From Betaproteobacteria bacterium (GTDB taxonomy: Bacteria > Pseudomonadota > Gammaproteobacteria > Burkholderiales > SG8-39), in NCBI GenBank assembly GCA_027317055.1, contig DAHVFK010000223.1:1-6094 (forward strand): a DNA stretch of 6,094 nucleotides, read 5' to 3'. Below the pieces are notes generated by a model. That model searched no databases. It worked only from the letters and a program-made list of their open reading frames with translations, and had not been told where the DNA came from. This document shows, in pieces, positions 1 to 5,280 of this stretch. A program made the translations under genes and the position numbers. Within the stretch, counting starts at the first letter, position 1. Every line of letters begins with the position of its first letter.

Positions 1-787
1 GGCCCGACACCGCGGCCCAGTAGCCGCGCGCGAGCGAGCCGGCGATCGTCGCGTCCGGCGCCGCGGCCTGCGCGGCCGGGCCGCGCGCGAGCGCGCGCAT
101 CAGCGCCTCGCGCCGCAGCACGCCGATCAGGCGCCCGCTGCGGTCGACCACCACCATGGTCGGGTTCGCGCCCCAGCCGCGGTGGTTCACGGCGGCGGCG
201 AGCGGCGTGTTGGCGGCGATGGAAGCCGAGGGCTTGGCCGCCAGGTCAGCGATGCGGCTCGAGGCCGGCGCGCGCAGCAGCGTGGTGAGCTCCACGATTC
301 CGAGCAGCTTCTGCTCCGCGTCGACCACGTAGACGCGCTCGACGCGTTCGGCGCCGCCGTTGCGCACCCGCTCGAGCGCCTCCTCGACGCGCGTCTCGGG
401 CAGCAGCGCGGTGACTTCCGGATCGGTCCACGCGCCCACGGCGTCATCCTCGTAGCCGAGCAGCAGGCGCGAAGTGAGCGCGGTCGCGGTCGGCAGCCCT
501 TCCAGCAGGCGCAGCCGGCGCGGCTCGGCGACGTGGCGCAGGATGGTCACCGCCGCCTGCGGCCCGAGCGCGGCGAGCACCGCCATCGCCGGCGAGTCCT
601 CGAGCTCGGCGAGCTGGCGCGCGGCCGCGGTGGGCAGCATGGCGGCGATGACCGGCGCGGTGACGCGCGCCGGCATGCGCGTCAGCAGCCCCGCGCATTC
701 CTGCGCGGACATGCGCTCGAGCACGCGCGCGGCATCGCCCGGATGCGCGTCGAGGTAGGTGAGGGTAAGCCGTTCCGGATCAGCCAT
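1..787 (-). CDS. MgtE N-terminal domain plus CBS-pair protein (partial, C-terminus beyond left edge)
   Basis: The frame is open from an ATG at 787-785 to the window edge, giving 262 codons and no stop. Residues about 1-110 are helical and Ala/Leu-rich, like the cytosolic MgtE N domain (many short helices, e.g. ARVLERMSAQE). A GYEDDAVGAW segment (111-120) sits where MgtE proteins have their 'EDSAGRLM' junction. Two CBS motifs follow, at about 120-175 (VYVVDAEQKLLGIVELTTLL) and 178-235 (MVVVDRSGRLIGVLRREALM). In MgtE magnesium channels this half senses Mg2+ or nucleotides and gates a C-terminal five-helix pore; whether a pore follows here cannot be seen. The last visible residues (GYWAAVSG) could lead into a short tail or a membrane part. 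GGAG lies 7 bases before the ATG. The start overlaps the end of the upstream channel gene by 8 bases, so the two are probably translationally coupled. It is either an MgtE transporter or a soluble MgtE_N-CBS regulator; the domain call is firm, the function is not. Confidence 0.8.
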   Translation of the reverse strand, partial: MADPERLTLTYLDAHPGDAARVLERMSAQECAGLLTRMPARVTAPVIAAMLPTAAARQLAELEDSPAMAVLAALGPQAAVTILRHVAEPRRLRLLEGLPTATALTSRLLLGYEDDAVGAWTDPEVTALLPETRVEEALERVRNGGAERVERVYVVDAEQKLLGIVELTTLLRAPASSRIADLAAKPSASIAANTPLAAAVNHRGWGANPTMVVVDRSGRLIGVLRREALMRALARGPAAQAAAPDATIAGSLARGYWAAVSG

Positions 788-1607
788 TGTCGTGCTCCGG
801 CGCGAGCAGGACGATCGCCTCGTCGTGGAAGATCCTGCCCGGCAGCAGCACGCGCCCGCCGTCCGCCTCGAGCAGCAGGCCGGTGGTGGTGACTTCGAGG
901 ATGCGCCCCTCGTGGCCGGCGACGCGCACGCGCTGCCCGACCTCGAAGGCCTGGCGCAGGTAATGCGCGCCGATCAGGTTCGAGACGTAGCCGCGCGCGC
1001 CGAGGCTCATGGCGATCGCGACCCCGCCCGCCACGGTCATGAACACCGCGCCCGCGATGATCGCGAGGAAGGTGATGCGGATGCCGACCTGCTCGGCGCC
1101 GACCAGGATCGCGGCGGCCAGGATCGCGCCCTGCGCCACACGTGCGAGCATCGTGCGCTGCGAGGGCGCGAGCCGCGTGGCGGCGGCGTGCGTCAGGTCG
1201 CCGACGAAGCCCGATACGATGTAGCCCACTGCGATGATCAGCAGCCCGGCGGCGAAGGTCGGGATGTATTCCAGCAGCCGCGCGAGCCAGTCGGTGAAGG
1301 TCTGCAGTCCCAGCACCTGCGTCGCGGCGGTGACGAAAAACAGCAGCACGACCCAGAACACGACCGTGCCGAGCACCGCCGCCGAGCGTCCGAAGCGCAG
1401 CTTCTCGGCCGCGCGCGGCGCGACGAAGCGCGCCAGCAGCGTCTCCGCCAGGATCGCGCCGCGCACCGTGAGCGCGCGCATCAGCCGCCCGATGAACCAG
1501 CCGGCGAACAGCAGCAGTACCGCGCCGAGCACGCTCGGCAGGTAGGTCAGCAGACGCTCGAGTATCGCCGAGGCCGAGCTCGTGATCGCCGTGCCGAGTT
1601 CCTTCAT
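780..1607 (-). CDS. Small MscS-family mechanosensitive channel, CmpX-like (275 aa)
   Basis: This is an inner-membrane protein with hydrophobic segments at about residues 23-41, 77-99, 113-134, 157-171 and 176-200. The last leads into an MscS-type pore helix and beta domain: Gly/Ala-rich VAGGVAIAMSLGARGYVSN (192-210), then FEVGQRVRV (221-229), GHEGRILEVT (231-240) and DGGRVLLPGRIF (249-260). It stops there, so it lacks the large C-terminal alpha/beta cage of E. coli MscS. Length and layout fit the short TM-helix-repeat MscS relatives such as Pseudomonas CmpX (about 274 aa), a resemblance recalled from family knowledge. The likely role is relief of hypo-osmotic stress or envelope sensing. I chose the ATG at 1607-1605 because GGGAG lies 8 bases upstream; the in-frame ATGs at 1631 and 1655 lie upstream of the predicted transcription start (about 1626). 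The stop overlaps the next gene's ATG (ATGGCTGA). MscS membership is confident; CmpX-type is likely. Confidence 0.86.
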   Translation of the reverse strand: MKELGTAITSSASAILERLLTYLPSVLGAVLLLFAGWFIGRLMRALTVRGAILAETLLARFVAPRAAEKLRFGRSAAVLGTVVFWVVLLFFVTAATQVLGLQTFTDWLARLLEYIPTFAAGLLIIAVGYIVSGFVGDLTHAAATRLAPSQRTMLARVAQGAILAAAILVGAEQVGIRITFLAIIAGAVFMTVAGGVAIAMSLGARGYVSNLIGAHYLRQAFEVGQRVRVAGHEGRILEVTTTGLLLEADGGRVLLPGRIFHDEAIVLLAPEHDNG

Positions 1608-1632
1608 TGAGCCCGCTCCCGAGTTTCGCATC

Positions 1633-1641
1633 AGATTAGCA
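1633..1641 (-). promoter_or_regulatory. Extended -10 promoter element for the channel / MgtE-CBS unit
   Basis: Read on the minus strand this is TGCTAATCT, a TGn extension followed by TAATCT, which differs from TATAAT at two positions. Transcription would begin near 1626, giving a leader of about 19 bases before the ATG at 1607 and including its GGGAG ribosome binding site. No good -35 hexamer is visible at 16-18 bases, which is tolerable for an extended -10 promoter. The call is inferred from pattern alone. Confidence 0.4.
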
Positions 1642-1673
1642 TTCCCCGCGGCCAACCGGCCAGCGCCGAACCT

Positions 1674-1679
1674 TATACT
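1674..1679 (+). promoter_or_regulatory. -10 promoter element for the dehydrogenase gene
   Basis: TATACT matches the sigma-70 -10 consensus at five of six positions and is one of the few AT-rich patches in the region. It would place the transcript start near 1686 and the leader at about 24 bases. The expected -35 position (about 1650-1657, GCCAAC-like) does not resemble TTGACA, so an activator or a weak promoter is possible. It is back-to-back with the channel promoter, about 35 bases apart, so one regulator bound between them could affect both. Confidence 0.4.
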
Positions 1680-1696
1680 CGCCGCAATTCAGCGCG

Positions 1697-1703
1697 AAAG
1701 GAG
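1697..1703 (+). promoter_or_regulatory. Strong ribosome binding site (AAAGGAG) fixing the dehydrogenase start
   Basis: AAAGGAG lies six bases before the ATG at 1710. This near-consensus Shine-Dalgarno sequence is the best in the window and supports that start codon. Confidence 0.8.
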
Positions 1704-1709
1704 CAAGTC

Positions 1710-2585
1710 ATGGCAAAACCCGGGATCGGTTACGTCGGCGTAGGACTGATGGGCCTGCCGATGCTCAAGCGGCTCGTTTCGCTCGGCTACGCGGTGACCG
1801 CCTACGACATCGCCGCCGGGCAGATGGCGGCGGCGCGCGCCGCCGGCGCGCAAGCGGCGGGTTCGCCCGCCGATGCAGCGCGCGGCGCCGACCTGCTGCT
1901 GCTCAACCTGCCCACCGTCGCGGCGGTCGAGAGCGCGGTTTTCGGCGAGAACGGGGCCGGGGCGGTGCTCAAGGCGCCGCAGCTGGTGGTGGACTTTTCG
2001 ACCATCCCGCCGGCGAAGGCGAGGGAGCTGGGAGGCAGGCTGCGCGCCGCGGGCGGCGCGGGATGGATCGACGCGCCGGTCTCGGGCGGCCCGCCCGCCT
2101 CGGGCGACGGCACGCTGACGGTCATGGCCGGCGGCGAGGCGGCCGAGATCGAGCGCGCGCTGCCGCTGTTGAAGGACGTCTCGGCGCGCTGCACCCGCCT
2201 GGGGCCGGTTGGCAGCGGGCTGGCGGCGAAGATGATCAACCAGCTGGTGGTGGGGATCGGGCATGCGATGCTCGCCGAGGCGATCGTGCTGGCCGAGGGC
2301 GCGGGCCTGGACGCGGCGCAGGTGCCGCAGGCGCTCGCGGGGGGCTTGGCCGACTCGAACCTGATGCAGCGCTTCTATCCGCGCATGGTCAAGCGCGAGT
2401 TCGCGCCGCAGGGCTACGTGCGTCAGCTGCTCAAGGACCTCGAGATGGTGCACGAGTTCGCCGCGGCGACCAAATCGCCCACGCCGATGACCGCGCAGGC
2501 GCTGTCGCTGTTTCGCATGCTGGCGCACCTCGGGTACACCGAGCTCGACACCACCGCGCTGATCAAGCTGTACGACGCGCGCTAG
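1710..2585 (+). CDS. NAD(P)-dependent oxidoreductase, 3-hydroxyisobutyrate dehydrogenase / tartronate semialdehyde reductase family (291 aa)
   Basis: A cytosolic beta-hydroxyacid dehydrogenase that should interconvert a short beta-hydroxyacid (3-hydroxyisobutyrate, glycerate or similar) and its semialdehyde with NAD(P). The Rossmann glycine motif is GYVGVGLMGLP (residues 7-17, G10xG12xxG15). An acid at the end of the second strand (AYD, D33), rather than the Asn-Arg pair of NADPH-using relatives, suggests NAD preference. The substrate motif DAPVSGGPPASGDGTLTVMAGG (121-142) is the family signature. GxGxxxKxxN at 168-177 carries the catalytic K174 and N177, and LLKDL (240-244) supplies the second conserved lysine. 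Length is normal for the family (about 290-300). The C-terminal all-helical dimerisation domain (about 165-291) is complete. It has its own promoter and ribosome binding site and appears monocistronic. No valine-degradation or glyoxylate genes are adjacent, so the substrate is open. Family assignment is firm; the specific enzyme is not. Confidence 0.93.
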   Translation: MAKPGIGYVGVGLMGLPMLKRLVSLGYAVTAYDIAAGQMAAARAAGAQAAGSPADAARGADLLLLNLPTVAAVESAVFGENGAGAVLKAPQLVVDFSTIPPAKARELGGRLRAAGGAGWIDAPVSGGPPASGDGTLTVMAGGEAAEIERALPLLKDVSARCTRLGPVGSGLAAKMINQLVVGIGHAMLAEAIVLAEGAGLDAAQVPQALAGGLADSNLMQRFYPRMVKREFAPQGYVRQLLKDLEMVHEFAAATKSPTPMTAQALSLFRMLAHLGYTELDTTALIKLYDAR

Positions 2586-3376
2586 GCCTTCTCCGGCCCG
2601 AACAGCCAGGCGTCCATCGCCAGCGCGCCGCCCTCGATGCCGTCGTAGAGCCGCTCGGAGGCGCCCCCGGGCGCCGCGGCGCCGAGGGCGAAGAAAAGCG
2701 GCAGGAAGTGCTCCTCGCTGGGATGCGCGCGCAGCGCGTGCGGCGCGCGCGCGCGGTAGTCGGCCAGCGCCTCGAGCTCGCGCGCGGCGATGCGCGCCGC
2801 GACCCAGGCCTGGAACTCGAGCGCGTAGGCAAGCGGCGCGACCTCTCGCCCGCTGCGCACCCAGTCGCGCAGGTTGTGCGTCATGTGTCCCGAGCCGATG
2901 AGCAGCACGCCTTCGGCGGCGAGCGGCGCGAGCGCGCGCCCGAGCGCGAGGTGGCGGCGCGTGCCGAGCGCGCTCTGCAGCGAAAGCTGCACCACCGGCA
3001 CGTCGGCGTCCGGGTAGGCGTGCAACAGCGGCGACCAGGCGCCGTGATCGCGCCCGCGCGCCGGGTCGACCTCGGCCGCGAGGCCCGCCTGCCCGAGCAG
3101 CGCCGCGGCGCGCGCGGCCAGTTCCGGCGCGCCGGGCGCCGGGTAGCGGATGCGGTAAAGCGGTTCCGGGAACCCGTAGAAATCATGGATCGTCTCCGGC
3201 CGCGCGCCGCCGGTGAGCGCGGGCGCCTCGGTTTCCCAGTGCGCCGAGACGATGAGGATCGCGCGCGGCCGCGGCAGGCTGCGCCCGAGCGCGGCCCAGG
3301 CCTCGCCCGCGCGGCCGGCGTCGAGCGCGTGCATCGGCGAGCCGTGCGAGATGAAGATCGAAGGCAGCGGCGGCAT
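2582..3376 (-). CDS. Class III extradiol ring-cleavage dioxygenase, LigB/4,5-DOPA dioxygenase (YgiD) type (264 aa)
   Basis: Enzymes of this family use a His-coordinated non-haem metal (Fe2+ or Zn2+) to open catechol-like rings with O2. The family motifs are all present: ISHGSP (10-14, H11), VSAHWET (43-49, H46), IHDFYGFPEPLY (63-74), RDHGAWSPL (109-117, H111), GSGHMTHNL (161-169, H164) and the C-terminal HPSEEHFLPL (218-227, H218 and H223). H11, H46 and a late His are the expected metal ligands. Length fits single-chain DODA proteins (about 260-270). I chose the ATG at 3376-3374, which overlaps the amidase TGA by one base (TGATG); a GTG one codon upstream is possible. It has no strong ribosome binding site of its own, so translation probably depends on termination of the amidase. 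It is the last gene of the operon. Its stop lies within the CTAG that also ends the convergent dehydrogenase. The native substrate cannot be read from sequence. Confidence 0.92.
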   Translation of the reverse strand: MPPLPSIFISHGSPMHALDAGRAGEAWAALGRSLPRPRAILIVSAHWETEAPALTGGARPETIHDFYGFPEPLYRIRYPAPGAPELAARAAALLGQAGLAAEVDPARGRDHGAWSPLLHAYPDADVPVVQLSLQSALGTRRHLALGRALAPLAAEGVLLIGSGHMTHNLRDWVRSGREVAPLAYALEFQAWVAARIAARELEALADYRARAPHALRAHPSEEHFLPLFFALGAAAPGGASERLYDGIEGGALAMDAWLFGPEKA

Positions 3377-4647
3377 CACGACAGCTCGATCCAGTGCGCG
3401 CAGGCGAGCACCCTGGCGTCGTCGCCGATGCGCCCGACCACCTGCACGCCGAGCGGCAGGCCCCTGGGGCCGCGGCCGGCGGGCACGTTGACGCAGGGTG
3501 CGTGCAGCAGCGTCCAGACGCGGTTGAACACCGAGTCGCCGGTCGAGGCGAGTCCTTCCGGCGCTTCGCCCGGCGCGGAGGGCACCACGAGTGCGTCGAA
3601 ATCGCGCATTGCGTCGGCGAGCCGGCGGCGGGATTCGCTTGCGGCGCGCCGGGCCCCGTCGTAGGCCTCGGCCGTCACGCCGCGGCCTCGGTCGAGCTTT
3701 GCGATCAGCGGCTCGCGGATCCGGTCGCGGTGGCGCCGGTGCTCGTCGGCCAGGCAGCGCGCGATCTCGTGGTCCCAGATCGTGCCGTGCAGGTCGGCCA
3801 GCGGCGCGAAGGCCGCTGGCAGCTCGAGCGCCTCGACGTGCGCGCCGGCGCGCACCAGGCGCCGGGGCAGTTCGTCGAACAGCTTGTGCGTCTCGGGCAG
3901 CGCGGCGGGCCATTGCGGCGTGCGGCACAGACCGAGTCTGGGCGCGTTGAGCGAAGCCGGGATGCGCAGCGCCTCGCGCCCGCTCAGCGCGGCGGCGAAC
4001 AGCGCGGCGTCCTCGACCGAGCGCGCGAACACGCCGACCGTGTCGAAGCTGTCCGAGATCGGCTTGACGCCGGTGCGCGGCAGCAAGCCGAAGCTCGGCT
4101 TGTAGCCGACCACGCCGCAGAACGCCGCGGGCCGGATCACCGAGCCGCCGGTCTGGGTGCCGAGCGCGAGCGGCAGCATGCGGTCGGCCACCGCCGCCGC
4201 GGAGCCCGAGGACGAGCCGCCCGGCGTGTGCGCCGGGTTATGCGGATTGGTGGTCGGGCCCGGCGGATGAGTCGCGAACTCGGTGCTTACGGTCTTGCCG
4301 AACACCAGCGCGCCGGCGCCGCGCCCGAGTGCGACGCAGGCGGCGTCGGCCGCGGGGCGGTGTCCGGCGTAGATCGGCGAGCCGTATTCGGTCGGCAGGT
4401 CGAAGGTGTCGATGATGTCCTTCACCCCGAACGGCAAGCCGTGCAGCGGACCGCGCGCGCCGGCGCGCTCGAGCGCGCGCGCCGCCTCGAGCACCCGCTC
4501 GGGCTCGAGCCGCGCGAAGGCGCGCACCACCGGCTCGCGCAGCGCGGCGCGCTCGAGGCAGGCCCGCGCCAGCGCCTCAGCGGTGATTTCTCCGCGCGCC
4601 AGGCGCGCAACGAGAGCCGTTGCGCCCAGCTCGTTGAGCGGGGTCAT
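3376..4647 (-). CDS. Amidase-signature family hydrolase (423 aa)
   Basis: A cytosolic serine amidase of the GatA/FAAH superfamily, hydrolysing an amide to acid plus amine or ammonia. The Ser-cisSer-Lys triad is complete: K76 in GLPFGVKDIID (70-80), S145 in TPGGSSSGSA (141-150), and the nucleophile S169 in GTQTGGSVIRPA (163-174). The 24-residue S145-S169 spacing matches characterised members. YKPSFGLLPRTGVKP (182-196) and the late PLGVQVVG (398-405) segment are also typical. At 423 aa it is slightly shorter than GatA (about 480), and no GatB or GatC gene is nearby, so a tRNA amidotransferase role is unlikely. The ATG at 4647-4645 overlaps the GNAT stop as ATGA. The frame stays open upstream, antisense to nothing but through the GNAT gene, and lacks family similarity there. 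The substrate is unknown; an aryl- or alkyl-amide, allophanate-like or formamide compound is possible. Confidence 0.93.
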   Translation of the reverse strand: MTPLNELGATALVARLARGEITAEALARACLERAALREPVVRAFARLEPERVLEAARALERAGARGPLHGLPFGVKDIIDTFDLPTEYGSPIYAGHRPAADAACVALGRGAGALVFGKTVSTEFATHPPGPTTNPHNPAHTPGGSSSGSAAAVADRMLPLALGTQTGGSVIRPAAFCGVVGYKPSFGLLPRTGVKPISDSFDTVGVFARSVEDAALFAAALSGREALRIPASLNAPRLGLCRTPQWPAALPETHKLFDELPRRLVRAGAHVEALELPAAFAPLADLHGTIWDHEIARCLADEHRRHRDRIREPLIAKLDRGRGVTAEAYDGARRAASESRRRLADAMRDFDALVVPSAPGEAPEGLASTGDSVFNRVWTLLHAPCVNVPAGRGPRGLPLGVQVVGRIGDDARVLACAHWIELS

Positions 4648-5156
4648 TTCTGCCCGAGAGCGGGCGGCTGCCAGAGGTAGGGCGGCGGCCCCGGCACGCG
4701 CAGCACGCGCAGCATGCGCAGCGCCGCCTCGCGGCCGCGGTAGTAGCCGGGCACCCGCACCGATTCGGAAAACTCCATCGCGCGGTAGAACGCGCGCGCC
4801 GCCTCGTTGCGCTCGCGCAGCTCGAGGTGCACGCTGCCGATGCCCGCCGTCTGGGCCGACTCGAGCAGCCATTGCAGCAGCCGCCGGCCGATGCCGCGGC
4901 GCCGCTGCGAGGGGTGCACCGCGAGCAGCACCAGGTGCGCGCGCTCGTCGCCGAACTCCATGATCACGAAACCGATCACCGCGTCGGCCGCGCAGGCGAC
5001 CAGGGTGACCGTGTCGCGCTCGCGGATCGCGCGCTGCACGCGCGCCGCGTCGTACTTCCAGCCCAAGCCCGCCTCGACCAGGTCGCGCGACATGAGCGCG
5101 ATCGCCTGCGCATCGCGCGCTTCGGCCAGCCTGAGCGTGACGGAGTTGGCAGTCAC
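4644..5156 (-). CDS. GNAT-family N-acetyltransferase, RimI-like (about 170 aa)
   Basis: Acetyl-CoA-dependent acyltransferase fold. The acetyl-CoA loop is VHPSQRRRGIGRRLL (80-94, Q84xxRGxG), preceded by the beta4 strand HLVLLAV. The C-terminal half has LELRERNEAARAFYRAMEF (111-129), with N117 and Y124 where RimI-like enzymes carry Asn and the catalytic-region Tyr, and then GYYRGREAALRML (137-149). The Pro-rich tail (PGPPPYLWQPP) is not part of the fold. The start is uncertain. I used the GTG at 5156-5154, nine codons before the first strand (SVTLRLAEA), but no clear ribosome binding site precedes it. In-frame TTGs at 5276, 5228 and 5207 would add 17-40 residues with no recognisable fold. It is the first gene of a three-gene operon, its stop overlapping the amidase ATG by four bases. 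The acceptor (protein N-terminus, amine or antibiotic) is unknown. Confidence 0.87.
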   Translation of the reverse strand: MTANSVTLRLAEARDAQAIALMSRDLVEAGLGWKYDAARVQRAIRERDTVTLVACAADAVIGFVIMEFGDERAHLVLLAVHPSQRRRGIGRRLLQWLLESAQTAGIGSVHLELRERNEAARAFYRAMEFSESVRVPGYYRGREAALRMLRVLRVPGPPPYLWQPPALGQK

Positions 5157-5280
5157 AGCGGTAGTTTGCCACGGCCGCAGGCGCGTGCGATTGCAATGAA
5201 GCGACAATTCCGCCCGGACGGCGTGCAACGGGCGACCAGCGGGGGGTGGAGGGAGCGCGGTTAGTGTAAATTCCAAAGCG
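5157..5280. other. Divergent intergenic spacer between the GNAT operon and the MshQ-like gene
   Basis: This 124-base gap should hold promoters for both directions. The only AT-rich stretch is at about 5261-5276 (ttagtgtaaattccaa), right before the plus-strand ATG. A plus-strand G/A tract (ggggggtggagggag, 5241-5255) resembles a Shine-Dalgarno sequence but lies about 25 bases from that ATG. I could not pair a convincing -35 with any -10 on either strand. Confidence 0.4.

Noticed and set aside
182..1610. Plus-strand open frames (182-892, 759-1610) opposite the channel and MgtE/CBS genes
   Set aside because: Low-complexity Arg/Gly/Ala/Gln composition, no recognisable motif, and fully antisense to well-supported genes.
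2063..3664. Long plus-strand open frame (533 codons) spanning the end of the dehydrogenase, the dioxygenase and the start of the amidase
   Set aside because: It is Arg/Ala/Gly-rich with no domain pattern and lies over three genes with intact catalytic motifs. Such frames are expected at this GC content.
2582..3928. Dioxygenase frame extended upstream to 448 residues
   Set aside because: The extra N-terminal part is the amidase gene out of frame and is Arg/Ala-rich; the dioxygenase fold begins at the ATG at 3376.
1..5156. Many GCGCGC and CGCGCG runs as a possible dispersed repeat family
   Set aside because: They fall inside codons for Ala, Arg and Gly with strong third-position GC bias; no repeat unit of defined length or spacing recurs.
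3376..5196. Amidase frame extended upstream to 606 residues, suggesting a fusion
   Set aside because: The extra residues are the GNAT gene read in the wrong frame. The amidase family begins at the ATG at 4647, which forms a normal ATGA coupling.
5241..5255. G-quadruplex in the G/A tract upstream of the secreted protein gene
   Set aside because: It does not contain four separated runs of three or more G, so a canonical quadruplex cannot form.
5248..5269. Shine-Dalgarno-like GGAGGGAG followed by GTG-TAA, a possible minimal start-stop regulatory ORF
   Set aside because: The pattern is short, the spacing is about eight bases and it occurs in a G-rich tract, so chance is the simpler explanation.
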